This document shows, in pieces, positions 35,303 through 46,662 of a DNA stretch of 64,000 nt. The number at the start of each line of letters is the position of its first letter. The first letter of the stretch is position 1. The notes under the pieces were generated by a model. It was not told the DNA's origin and did no database searches. It saw only the letters and a list, made by a program, of their open reading frames with translations. The position numbers and the translations under genes were made by a program. The stretch is from positions 620,001-684,000 of the forward strand of contig JAHLMK010000008.1 in NCBI GenBank assembly GCA_019915135.1, in the 5' to 3' direction. Origin of the DNA: Strobilurus pachycystidiatus. Its lineage: Eukaryota; Basidiomycota; Agaricomycetes; Agaricales; Physalacriaceae.

Positions 35303-36765
35303 CAAGGGCCGAACCAAGTCTCGTGTTCATGTGGATGCATGAATGAGTGTCCCAATTCTATAACATACACTGACCGAGAGCTACTTAGAATACATTTATA
35401 TGTATGAAATTGAGTGACACAGCTGAGCATCTTGTATCCTGGCCCAACGGAGGCCATTCATTCCCCATGAACGGTAGGGGTCACTACTTTGCATGCCAGA
35501 CTCAGTCTAGTCCGGGGATCTGTCGTATGTGCAGCAGTGACAGGCAGGCTGCCTTGTGGGGTGCGATACCCTTTGTCAGTACCCGACCGCGCAACAACTC
35601 TGCACTCAGTATATATCACTCGGCACGCCCCTCGGGCCTCTACCTATTAGGGCCGTGCGCCATCTTCACGCTCTCCTGTCCTCGAGTTCTCTCAAAGTCG
35701 GCGTTCCACCCTCGGACCACTTCACGTCTTCAACTCCTTGATAATTTTGCTGACCGTCTGTGCCCGCTCTGTTCCCATAATCTCATTGCGTTGGAAAGGT
35801 GCATCAGCGTGTTCAACAGTATGGATGAATGGGAAGTACAAGCAAGAACATATGTAAGTTCCTCTACTCTCAACAATGTGAATTGCACAGTGAAGAGTTT
35901 GGGGCCAACTCAATAATCTTTCGATGTTGGCGGTTGGGGCTGCTCATCGCCGCAGCCGCCAGCGTCACGGTGAACAGAACCAAAGTGAGTCGTGACAACA
36001 GTAGTCTCCCCCCTTGTCAGAATCTTGTCCAAGGGCGCAGTGGCCATAGTCTCCCCATTTGTGCAGCGCGCGCGCAGCCAAATTAAGCCCTGGATGAGCG
36101 GTTAGACAGCTGAGTAAAATTATCAAAGATGAACTTACAAGGACACACATTACATGAAATCCAAACAAGTCAACGGCTCTGATAACGTCAAGTAGCATCT
36201 AAGTCGGCTCTCCATGATCGCCAGTCAGACCATACTTACTCAGAAGTTCTCCCGACGTAAATTGACAATGATTTCGGCATGCCTAGCGGGCCAGAAATCT
36301 GAGCAAGCCGTCAGTACAATAATTGAATCGCCTAATGAGATACAACACAGACTTGTAACGGGTTCTCCTGTCTCTGTCTCTGGCATGGGCATGTAAGATT
36401 CAGGATCAGCAGAGCAGTAGACAAAGTGCGAACAGTCCCTGGATATGCTGGTCGTCAGAGATGAATCAACATGTCTTTCTGTGTTCACGCGTAGTCACAA
36501 GCGCGTGACCTCTGTGACTTTTTGCGCAAGAACACCGTTTCGTGGCTTCCACGCAAGCTGAATATAGAAAACTTGGCTCAGGAGTGTATTCTGTATATTT
36601 CGATGTACACCACTACTCGCTTGAGCTTGCAGTACACTCCTCCATGTTCAACGGCAGGAAAACTGGGTGCCATCGAGGGGGGACCCACATGATTCCGAAA
36701 CCTCGGGTTTGATTCTTCGATCGGTCATTTTTCGAAATTCAACCTCGACCATCCGGCTTACCCTA
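35256..36765. mobile_element. 1.5-kb non-autonomous DNA transposon with terminal inverted repeats
   Basis: The element lies inside the second GFA gene. Its ends are inverted copies of about 48 bp (35255-35302 and 36718-36765), starting TAGGGTAAGCCGGATGG and differing at about two positions. The host sequence CTCTCGGT occurs directly at both sides (35248-35255 and 36766-36773), an 8-bp duplication, or 7 bp if the terminal T belongs to the element. Terminal TAGGG and 7-8-bp duplication suggest the hAT superfamily. No transposase or other long coding frame is recognisable inside, so it is probably non-autonomous. Confidence 0.8.
36718..36765 (-). repeat. Right terminal inverted repeat of the 1.5-kb element
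   Basis: Inverse copy of the left repeat. Its outer end abuts the broken second exon of the GFA paralogue and supplies that exon's premature stop. Confidence 0.85.
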
Positions 36766-37152
36766 CTCTCGGTCCCATCAGGACATCATCGTCGAATGTA
36801 CCCGTCATAATTTCAAATTCCTCTGGAACAGCTTTGTTATACCAGGAAAGGCACGATCCGCAGGTACTGCAGAAGTTACGGGTGATACCAGGTGTGGCGG
36901 AGTATGTCGATGGTGAGACCCCACTCCAGGTAATCTCAGATGGTAAAATGGTAATGAAGTGCAGAATAAGAGCCCCAGATTGCTTGCGACACTGAGTGCA
37001 CTGGCATGTATGAGGCTATCGATGACTGTCAGTGACGATTGAAACCGCAGAATCGCAGATAATACTTCGGGTGGGTAGAGCGATTCTTTGGTGAGTTGGA
37101 TCGTGTATCTGACAGCACCACAGAGGCAGCCACCATTCAAGGGCTCGTGCAT

Positions 37153-38476
37153 ATTGCTGTTTGGAAGTTCTTGCCAACCTTGTCTCGGTGGGAATGTTGG
37201 AACAAGTAAAGGCTTGACACCTCCAGATTTGGATCAGCCGCCGAGGTTGCCGGCTCACGCTGGGCTCACGCATGACGATGATCTTAGCCTCAGAGTCAGT
37301 GCTCCAGCTTCAGTAGCATTAACGTTAACAAGGTAAGGCGGCCATCACCAGACACCAATAGCCAGCGAGGCGTAAGGACCGTGAGTAAGTAGCACAAGGT
37401 CTTAGGTCTATGATAAAATAGTCATTCACGTGAAACGGACTCAACCTTTCTGCGTTCCGTTGCTTTCGTTGGAAAAGGGAAATCCCTGCGATGACTTTGT
37501 GGCTTGAGGGTGCTGACTGGCTTTCTACACCTTTGCCCTCGCCACGTTTCGAGAAAAGCTTTCAACTAGTCATCAAGAAAATCGATAGGTTCGGACATGG
37601 CTCGCGTGAAGGCTTCCCCTTCACGAAATCATATGTCATCTCGTCCCCCAAAGGTTTTGGCCTCACGAGTGTCGCCTAATGGATCGAGATAGGAAACTGG
37701 CCAACATCCGATTCAGAGTGATTAGGGAGTATGTAGCAGGCCGTCAGGGTTTTCGAGTTCTGCGGCTATATACGTCAACGATACAGGCAAAGCGACCTCA
37801 GACCTGTATTCGAACCTTCCCATACGTCCCGATCTGTGATGCCGGTGGAGGTAGGCGTAGGCGTAAGCCTACGACGAATGAGATCTTTAGCAAGCTGTCC
37901 TCAAGAAACATTTTGAGAGATATTCAGAATGTCAAGTTGTCTGCCGGCGCTTCTGTGAAGGTAACACTCAGTGAATCTGATTCTGTGGCGTGCATACAGC
38001 CTCATGACATTTCTGCTGAGCCCAAGTAGGTAGTTCCCCAGAAAGGCGAACAAGTCGCGCCAGTCAATGATACCTAGCCAGGATGCGAGCAAGTAAAATG
38101 GCCACGAAGGACGCGTAGGAAAGGTCTGTCGGTATGGCTTATAATCTGGTAGAAGCAGAGGCGAGGGGGTCGGATATTGAAAGCTATAAATCATTCGGCA
38201 GTTGCTAGAGTCAGCGCTGAATATTTCGGACGAGGGATCTGCGGGGAGAGCGAGTTGTGATTATATCATCGCAGATTGCTCGTAGATGACCGGTCGATGA
38301 TCAAGTTTATGGCGGTAGTACAGGACGAGAACGAAACCACATATCCTCTTCACCACGACGTTGTTGAATCCATGTATCTATTTCGAGGTTAGATGGACAT
38401 ACAGGCCAAGACGGTGATGATACGGACCTTATTAATATGCCGGTACAGTTAGAAATACAAAATACACCCTGGAATA
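37153..38476. other. Intergenic, about 1.3 kb
   Basis: Contains the upstream region of the broken GFA gene and the 3' flank of AP-2 sigma. Open frames of 60-116 codons show no family motif. A short palindromic run of GTAGGC/GCCTAC units occurs near 37850. Confidence 0.45.
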
Positions 38477-39168
38477 TTATTCCAATTTCTCCAACTCTTC
38501 CAGTCTTGCAAGGACTACGTCTTTACTTGTCTCTTCGATTTCGCCTGCAAGGAAGATCTCGTCCAGGATGGCATACACCTACGGCAAGGTCAACAAGGAG
38601 CTCAAGGGTAACCAACAGCACATGCCTTGTAGAAGTTGAATACCAGATCCAGCTCACAAACATTGTCGAAGAAGGAGTCTATGAGGCGCTCATGAGGGTA
38701 TACTTCAGTGACGGCAAGAGAGACACGGACCTAGAACTTCGACGAATAGGTGTATTGCCTCCAAGTATGCAAGCTCATTGTCGTTGGCGTCCACGCAGAC
38801 GCAGAAGAAGAGGCCGGCATAGCGACGGTAGACGACCTTGTAATTCCGAAACTGTTGCGATAGGTTCAGTCACGGTCTGGGATTTCTGGATGCTTTCCTG
38901 CCTCGACAAAGTTTGATTGGTATTTCTGGTCCCGGGGCGCTACTAGACGGTGGACGTCGCCGCGTAGTCTAACCTGGACGCTGTCAAACGATATAGCCTG
39001 AACGCGAGATGACGTGCGGGGCCCACCTTCTCGTCGTCGTCGTATGGCACATACCATTTCGACAGGCGGGTCTTTCCCTGGCGGTTCTGCAGGTGATAAG
39101 ACAGTCAGTCAGACGAGCGACAAGCCAGCAGGAGAGTGTAAGACCTGGACGAGGATGAACCTGATCAT
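38477..39168 (-). CDS. AP-2 clathrin adaptor, small (sigma) subunit
   Basis: The sigma subunit stabilises the AP-2 core in clathrin-mediated endocytosis. Six minus-strand exons (39168-39145, 39086-39027, 38973-38902, 38851-38731, 38678-38626, 38578-38477) give 143 residues, the family length (142 in man). Conserved blocks are all present: [17 protein letters not shown] across a junction, [41 protein letters not shown] and [13 protein letters not shown]. The last block favours AP-2 over AP-1. Introns 3 (donor GCAGGA) and 5 (donor GCATGT) are both GC-AG, fixed by the strict conservation on each side. The start codon is only 92 bp from that of the divergent mitochondrial uL1 gene. Confidence 0.93.
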
Positions 39169-39260
39169 GGTTGCAGCAGCCGATATGAAGTTCGCCAAAC
39201 AGCACCCAACAAGACTGCTTTTCCGCCGACCGCCATATCCTCTTCCTCTGCTGCGCTGGG
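39169..39260. promoter_or_regulatory. 92-bp bidirectional promoter, AP-2 sigma / uL1m
   Basis: The ATG codons of two divergent housekeeping genes are separated by 92 bp only. Both promoters and both 5' leaders must fit here or overlap the coding regions. No TATA box is visible. Confidence 0.6.
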
Positions 39261-40320
39261 ATGTCGCTACAAGGCGTATGTAGGGCCTTTTCCTTCTCGC
39301 TGGCGCGCCAGCACTGCCGCTCGTTCCACTCCACGCCCATGGCGGCCGACTCCTACAAAGTGCGACATGGCATGATCTCGTCGGTCCGGGTACCCTCCAA
39401 GCGCGCTATGGCGGCCAAAATAAGACGGCGGGAGAATCTAGAGCAGAAGAACGATACGAGCACGAGGCTCACGCTTCCTCAAGCTGTCAATGTACTGAAG
39501 GTGCGTTGTGGACCGGTACGCCATGTTCGCGTCAGTTTACCATTCACCCAGGCCATCTCCATCGCGCCACGCCCAAAGACGTTCTCTCTTCTCGTAAGGA
39601 CCAAGCTGGGAAGCGGTATTGCTGTTCCCAGAGGTCGATACAAGCTTCCACGCGAGGCCAAACCGAAGTCTGAGCAAACCATTCTCGTCTTCGCCGAAGG
39701 ACGTCAAGCAGAGGATGCCAAGCGTGCTGGAGCCCACATTGTCGGAGGCGTAGAACTTTCGGATGGAGTACGCTCACCAGCTCTACACCTTTCTTCGATT
39801 GACACGGTATCCAGTTGATCAGTGGCCGCATACGTGCAACAACCATACTCTGCACGACCGCCCTCATCCGACCTATCACTCCTCGTTTGGGTCGTGTTCT
39901 CGGTCCTCTAGGTTTAATGCCTAGTGTCCGTAGAGGGACTGTGACCGACGACATCAAGGGGTACATCGACAAGCTCGTCGGTACTAGCGAGTTCAAAGCT
40001 GATAAATATGGAACTATACGGGTACCCTTCGCAAAGGTGAGTGCTTCCTACAACTTGACTGTTATACTGCTGACAACGACACGTCGCAGTCGGACTGGGC
40101 ACCTGAAGATATCATCAAGAACTACGAGATCCTAATGCACGCGATCAAGGACGCAACAGGGAATCTCAAGAAAGCGGATCAGCCGACTGGAGGACACGGT
40201 ACGGCTCCTTTCCGTCTCTCAAACGCCAACACTCTCAACTAGAATTATCCAGCTGCTCAAATAACCAAGGTTGCACTCAGTTCTACCCAGGAACCTGGTA
40301 TAAAATTACTCGAGTACTAG
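39261..40320 (+). CDS. Mitochondrial large ribosomal subunit protein uL1m
   Basis: Component of the L1 stalk of the mitochondrial ribosome. Exons 39261-39500, 39552-39767, 39815-40036, 40090-40198 and 40253-40320 give 284 residues. The N-terminus is rich in Arg, Ser and Phe without acids (SLQGVCRAFSFSLARQ), fitting a mitochondrial presequence. L1-family blocks are TILVFAEG, GRVLGPLGLMPSVRRGTV (the RNA-binding GPLGLMP signature), GTIRVPFAK and a C-terminal TKVALSSTQEPGIKL. The last intron was resolved by the final exon, because reading on would end in an unrelated short tail. The gene is divergent from AP-2 sigma. Confidence 0.92.
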
Positions 40321-42769
40321 GAAATGCCAATAGTACTTTGAACTCGCATCTATTTCCCCAGAATCTGACACAGGCAGTCATTCTTCAATGCGCAGACCTC
40401 TCAACAATAAATCCTCGGAGAGCAACGTATGGTTTCTTTCGGAGTTCTTCCGGCTTCTCAGCCACGGGGATGGCACAAAATCGCCGACTTGCTGTTATCG
40501 CCTCTCACTGCATTGCAGGTCCTAAGCGCTGAGGCATGACAGAAGACGCCGCTTCACATGACTATCAACTTGCTGATCTTTCTCATCGAGGCCGCGCAGG
40601 AACCATGTCTGAGAGTGCAAACACTCTGAAGAGACGCAAGCTGGCCGGCCTCATGTAAGTAATCCCCGATGGATGCTCGATTCGAGGTGTGTGCCTCATG
40701 TTACCCCTAGAGCAGTCTGTGCTTCACACGATGGGATAGGTATCTCGCTGGCTCACCAACATATCCCGTTCCGTGCTGATGAACCGGTCCTCTCTGACTG
40801 TCTGGGAGATTTCCCGCGAATTGACTGGCAACTTACTAGAGCCCTCAACGGGGATGTTTGAACTAGCTTGGAGCTACCTCATGTTCGCTACGACATGCCA
40901 TGTAAGTTCCTCCCTCCTCCATTCTCCGTGTGTCCCGCGCCGTCCGATGACGTTGATCATGTATATCGCAGTTCCGTTGTGCGCAAGATTGATTCCTCCT
41001 CGGCGTTCGCATATGTCCGGCGTGCGCAACAGGACAGTTCGTTCAAAGTCCCTTCAATGTGCGAGCACATTATAGCTAACACGGCTAAAAAATCACATAT
41101 CTCCTCAGGGTTCTGGACGCCCCGGCTGTTGAGGACTATACAAATGTCGCCGATTTGGCCTATAGCATCGTGACATGCATCCCCACTAGAGGAAGGCGGT
41201 ACGTGATTTCCACCTTCAAGGGAAGTCTGCCAGTGATGGCCACCCGGTGAAATTACAGACCACAAACTACATCGGCATTTGCTCATGTTCTTGCACCACC
41301 AAGATTTCGATCTCGCAGTGTTCCGGTGACAGATTTTCGGTGATTTCGAAAGAGAGCTCTGGCGCAACGATACACATATTCACCGAGGAATTGAGAGAGG
41401 TACATACTCGGTTTCCTCGGCCGCATGTATAGATCGTTACCTTCATGATGCTGATCTCTCCATTCCCAAGTACACCGAGATCTGCGACGACTGGATCCAA
41501 GACAGGACCCGTCTACGCGATACCGAAAGGCCCAGTGAGTAGACCCACACCGTCTCCGAAATCTGTTATTGTATGATTCTAATTGCCCGTGTACCAGGAT
41601 ACACCACAAGGTCATCGTAATGGAGTAGGCGATGAGATTTGTTAAATGACTGGTCTTCAAAGGCACCGATTCTGGCTCAGTGTACCCATTGCCATGAGTT
41701 CTCCGAGTCGTCCATTGACCGATCACAGTTGATTTCCATTTCCACGCTGTTTTCGTCGTCTCTGACTGGAACATAAACCTTGACACCTTATGGGAATACT
41801 TAGGCGAAATAGGGCGCGGTCGAATACCTGGAAAGATCCGATCTTAGCTTGCTACCTCGCCGGTAGTCGTGGGGCGGAAGCAAGAATTTTCAGAGATTCT
41901 TTGATTGTGCAGGAGCTCGCCCTCATGCACACAGCCTCTGCGTGAGTCTCGGGGAGTGAAAGACGCCCTCTATTTTTGACATTAACAGCCATGTTTGGTC
42001 AGTCGGCGTTTGAGTCGCTGGCTCTTCTAGATATATGATTGAACGGAAAACTTGTCTGTGCACCGGGTGGGGTTCCTGGCGACGATGAGATCGCCTCCAG
42101 CGAACTTGTACTACATATGCGACATGTACAATATATACTGTGCTTCGCATGACTCTAGAGCGGGATCGCTTCTATTCTCTCCGGTAGTTACTAGTGCGTT
42201 ACCATCCTTGTTGCATCAGAAGGCTGAGATCTCGGAAACGTCCTCATGGCTTGGGCCAAGCTTGGGCGTCGATCCAACTCAGGCTCTCCTGCCGTGAAAC
42301 GGGCGCTGTCACAAAGATTTGTTTGCAGAGACGTCCAAAATGTTTCCTCAAATATTGGCCTTCAATCTGAAATTCTGAATCGACCAAGTAATACCGCTGC
42401 TCACTCGAATGGCAGGCTTTCACTCGTACGTTGTCTGGTGTATAATCTCACGATGTTATGGTCATTAGCCACGATACTCACTATGTTATCTTGATCATTG
42501 GCTAAATAAGAAGAAAATCTTACAGTTTAGGTCGCTGGCAGCCAACTGGCAGCTGCGTAGCGTACCCGCCAAGCATGGGAAAACTTGCCCTTTTTGGGCA
42601 GCTCTGTTGAGTCATCGTGAATGAGTGTTGTGATCGAAATTGTGAATTTGCCAAAAGCCAGCGGTCGCGTTCAACGTCTGGGCTGGTCAGTCGTTTCTCA
42701 CCTTTCAGGCTCTGGCTTACCGCTTTGTTCAGCCCAACAACGCTCCCTTGAACCACTTCCTTCCTCGCA
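40321..42769. other. 2.4-kb stretch without a defended gene
   Basis: Segments between 40538 and 41540 on the plus strand look protein-like (for example RKIDSSSAFAYVRRAQQDSS near 40.99 kb, DAPAVEDYTNVADLAYSIV near 41.12 kb, DRYLHDADLSIPKYTEICDD near 41.44 kb), with possible splice sites between them. I cannot assemble them into one frame or name a family. This is probably a decayed or highly spliced gene. From 41.6 to 42.77 kb nothing is recognised. Confidence 0.35.
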
Positions 42770-44713
42770 ATGCCGTCCGCTCCCTCCCAGTCCACCATGT
42801 TCCGCCAGATGCTGTTTCGGCGGATGAGCACCAAAAGGCCCCGTGCACGACCAGATTCGCGGCCTCGAGTATCTCTGGATCCCAGCTACGAGAAACTGCT
42901 CAAAGACATCGATGTCAGTCTCGCAAAACATGGGCCCGAGTCTCATTCTCACCTCCATCAAGAACTGGAAGTCCTTCACAAGTTCGACGTCGGCGACTCT
43001 GTGGATCGCGACGCGCACTTTGCAGAAATGGAACGCAAGTCGCCTGCTGCCCTCTTTGGAAGTCAGGACATTGGAGCGGTGATATTGCCTCACGAGTTGC
43101 GCGACGCTATACACGTTCTCATCAGTGGTACGTTTTCGTCCTACGCCGGAGTAAGCCAATCTCATGATTTCAGAATCGGACAAGACCCGTCTTCATCTTG
43201 ACGCCAAACGTCTATTTACAGAAGCTGATGGAGACTGGAATACCACGTTCGACATGAAATATAAGTCATTCGAGCAAAGACGACGTCACGGCGAACGAGA
43301 TGGCACTGCTTTTGCGACAGTAGCATTACCGGCGCACTACAGTGCAATTCTGTCTGTTCTCACACACGTCAGACATCGACTCGGACCGAACTGGCGCGTC
43401 GACCGTGTCATTGATTGGGGAGCGGCCACTGGCAGCGCTTTGTGGGCCGCCCTTCACGCATTCCAGACTGAACATGACGTGCCATTAGAGGAGATCAAAG
43501 CGGTGAACTCTACGGTGCAGACATATATGGGGTTCGATAAACGTGTCGGTCTGGTTGACATCGGCAAGAGAATCTTGCGGGGTAAGTCTTCAAGCTCTTG
43601 GGATCTCAACAATGATTGACGCATCTTCTCATTGCAGAGATACCGATATCCCCGCAGGCAGATATCTCCTTCAAAAGAGGCTATCCCTATCCGCCTCCAG
43701 AAGACGTTCCTAATACGCTTGCCATCAACGCCTTCTCATTAAGTGCGCTGCCCACAGACCTGGACCGGAAACGCATCATCCAGGAGATCTGGCAGTCGGG
43801 TGCCGAGACCATCGTCCTCATCGATCACGCAAACAAGGAGGGTTTCGCTGCTATCGCTGAGAGCCGTCAGGCCTTATTGCGCATGTCACGGAATATTGCC
43901 GAGACGGATGGAGAAGACGTCGAGGTCAATATTTCTGAACCTGATCCAGTGAACGCTGAGGGTGCGCACATCATCGCCCCTTGTCCTCATGAACGAGAAT
44001 GTCCCCTGCATGGCACTAAACTGCATTGCGGTTTTAGCCAGAGGATCCAGCGACCCGACTTTGTTCGACGCACCAAGCATTCCGGTGTGGGCCATGAAGA
44101 CATCGGCTACTCATATGTCGTCGTGCGTCGCGGCCCAAGGCCAGAACGCGTGTCTATGTCTAGTGACGTTGGCCGCATCGGACGAGTAGGCGCCGTCGAA
44201 GCGGAAAAGGTAGCGGGCAAGGCACTGCGGGAAGTCGTCATTAATGAAGGTGTCGGCGAATTGGAAGCTACTGGTCTGGATGAAGTCGCGTTACCCAACG
44301 ATCTTGATGTGATTCACGAGGATCTCCGCGTCGAGGCTTATTCGTGGCCGCGTATCGTGTTCCCGCCTTTGAAGAAGGGTGGTCATATTATCATGGATAC
44401 CTGTACCGCCGAAGGAAAGATCGAGAGGATGACTATTCCTCGATCTCAAGGCAAGCAGGAGTATTACGACGCTCGAAAATCGTCTTGGGGCGACATCTTC
44501 CCTCACCCACCCAAGAATCCCCCCCAAGAGCACTACCAATCTAATCGTGCCAGAGGATCCGACATCGGCAAAGGAAATGTTAAAGGTAAGACAATGGACG
44601 ACAAAACTCGGGAGAAAAAGGCGAAGAAGGTCGAATATGAGGCACTCCGACAGGGCATACAAAAGGAACGTAGACGAGAGCGCGAGCTGAAGCAGCAGCA
44701 GCAAGAAGTATGA
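42770..44713 (+). CDS. RSM22: Rsm22-family mitochondrial ribosome assembly protein (METTL17 homologue)
   Basis: Needed for maturation of the mitochondrial small ribosomal subunit. Exons 42770-43127, 43174-43581 and 43638-44713 give 613 residues. The Arg-rich N-terminus (FRQMLFRRMSTKRPRARP) looks like a mitochondrial presequence. Family blocks include GTAFATVALPAHYSAILSVL, VIDWGAATGSALWA (methyltransferase motif I), a cysteine cluster CPHERECPLHG...HCGFSQR that matches the Fe-S/metal site of METTL17, and SYVVVRRGPRP. The motif I glycine pattern is altered to GAATG. The C-terminus is highly basic and ends in poly-Gln. The start could also be the Met at residue 10. Confidence 0.9.
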
Positions 44714-46144
44714 GAGCACGCTGTGGAGTTTTCTCAGCTATATTAAATTATCATCAATTGCCACATCTCAGTTGTTCGTACTAAGTGCATCTCGCTTCAA
44801 TCACACATACCTCGGGAATAAGTACTACAAGTACAGTAAAACAACATCCCGTGCTACAGCTCTCATTGTCAACGGCGGAGCGAGTTCCTCTCTGATCTCA
44901 TGTGAGCGCTGGGCTCACTCTGATTCACTGCGACCGATCATTCATCATGGCCCGAGAGACTTTGGAAGCCTCCTTCACTCATGTGAGCTTGCTGGACCTT
45001 GGTTGATGGGTGTCGTACTCATCAGAAGCAGCTTCAAGAGCAGGATGACCTCTGCTCCCCACCACATCAATGTGGCGCATCTCATTCCCATAGTGTGGCG
45101 ATACCAGAAGATAAGCCCGCCGATACTCAAGATCAGTATTTGAAGAGGGATCTACCAAGCCACTTTGGGCAATCTTGAATTGGGATTGGAGACCCAAGAA
45201 ACCGCAACATCATTCCGATGACTTTTGAACTTCAGTTAAACGAAATCAGTTCCACGTCCCCGCCGGTCCCGCCTGACAGAACCTGGTGAGTAGAGCTATA
45301 TCTCTTATCAGTACGATGCCATAACAAGAGCACTTGACGCACCTATTGTCAATCAGTCACGGCGGCGGAATCCGGATAATCTGGATAATTGAATGTCCTC
45401 ATATACGCCCACTTGGTGAAAGGCAATCAACAACGGAAACACACCGGTCGATACGTTTACAAAATTGATGGATAACGCGTCGTGATAGCTTCGCTAGCCG
45501 AGCAGAGGCATCAGCTGCTCCCGAGTGAGAATTCGCTCGTCAATTTCCCCGGCGCGTACATGAACGAAGATCATGGAGGTGGCATAAGCATCCGTATTGT
45601 GAGGCGACTTCTAGAGCATCTCGTTAAGTATAGGTGTCATCGAGAGACTGGTATGTATCATTGTCCTGCGCTTTTACTGCTCGGGGATTCGGATTTGGAT
45701 CCTGATGGAGAGGTGGACTCTATAGGAACAGCAACAACACCGCCTGAAGGCGGTGTGTTCTGGGGAGTTTGGGACAACTGCCGTTCGCTTGAGAGAGGAT
45801 GTGGGTCATTTCATCATAGGAAATCCAGCGGGCGAGCTCTTACGCTTCCTGGGTGATCGAAGGGTAGAATATGTATACACCAGAGTAAACCCCTGCAGGA
45901 AATGAGTTAGAATGAGATGCAATGTCAAGGATTTTAGGGCACCTATCGCAGCTGCGATGAAGGGGGGGATCAATCTCCTTGACAAAGACATTTCGCCGGT
46001 TTGGCCAAGTCAAGCTTGAAGTTGTTGACGTCAACGACAAGAGCTGCCTCCGGCGTCTCATCGTTTCCCCGGTGTTCTCTTCAAACTCCGACGACTTAGT
46101 TTGCTTCGTTCCTGGCTAAGATGGGCAGTTCGACTGTCCGATTA
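44714..46144. other. Intergenic, about 1.4 kb
   Basis: Open frames up to 124 codons on both strands have no family motif. No gene is supported. Confidence 0.4.
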
Positions 46145-46662
46145 TTATATGAGCTCCAAGGCGTCATGAAATAAGCGCGTGCGACTAATGATACAGCGTA
46201 TACGAGTATAGGATACAAACTTGTCCGATAGCATCAGACATTCTGGCCGAGGGACTGGCATCCTGAATTCAGAATTGACGACATGAAATTGGGACGTTTG
46301 AAACACCTTGAGCGCCTGTCTGGCCGATTCTTCTTTAGCAGCCGACTTGCTAGCAGCCTTTCCTATGCCTTTTGTCTGGCCCGAAACTAGGGAAGGTCGG
46401 CAAAAGTGTGGATTCTCATTCCAAGCACACGCACCTTTACACAGGACTGTCCATTCAGCCTTGTCTGAGGGCCCAGAGACAGCTTCTTGGTAGCTCAGCA
46501 CGCTAGTATCTCCTCTCGCTTGAAAATCTTCCCGAAGGTCAGAAGCGAAGAATAGGCGTCGGAGTTACACGGAATTTACAGTTGTTTAGTTGTGTGACGA
46601 ATTCTGTGGCGCAAAAAGTCGGCGTCAACGTCAAATCGTAGGTGAAATGACTCACTAGGCAT
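46145..46662 (-). CDS. Small single-dsRBD protein
   Basis: Four minus-strand exons (46662-46656, 46603-46580, 46527-46435, 46386-46145) give about 121 residues. Residues 1-75 form one double-stranded RNA-binding domain: QLNNYFQARGDTSVLSYQEA (helix 1 and first strand), EWTVLCKVSGQTKGIG (strands 2-3) and SKSAAKEESARQAL (helix 2 with the RNA-contacting lysines). There is no helicase, RNase III or other catalytic domain. The first coding exon has only 7 nt. After ARQALK a GT-AG intron ending near 46262 would replace the last 37 residues by a shorter tail, so the C-terminus is uncertain. Possible roles lie in RNA silencing or RNA editing partners; this is inference only. Confidence 0.7.

Larger units (their letters stand above)
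35127..37152 (-). pseudogene. GFA/CENP-V-family paralogue split by a transposon
   Basis: Reading the minus strand, exon 1 (37152-37066) and exon 2 (from 37015) encode GGCLCGAVRYTIQ, QCTQCRKQSGALILHF and FCSTCGSCLSW, very close to the intact gene at 27299 and with the same intron position. Homology stops at 36766, where a foreign inverted repeat starts and adds three residues and a stop (114 residues in all). The missing C-terminal part continues at 35255 down to about 35127, where KELAT, CCKFIAGATDMIKAG and KWERGGDG match the intact protein. The 1.5 kb between is an inserted element. The detached 3' part also has an in-frame TAG before the WCC motif, so it has decayed since, or before, the insertion. 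The 5' part could still yield a truncated protein that keeps all the zinc cysteines. Confidence 0.85.

Noticed and set aside
35404..35916. 170-codon frame inside the 1.5-kb transposon, considered as a transposase
   Set aside because: It has no catalytic residues, zinc finger or dimerisation region of hAT or other transposases, and its composition looks random.
37843..37880. GTAGGC/GCCTAC palindrome considered as an origin or integration site
   Set aside because: It is short and isolated, with no flanking duplication or partner repeat.
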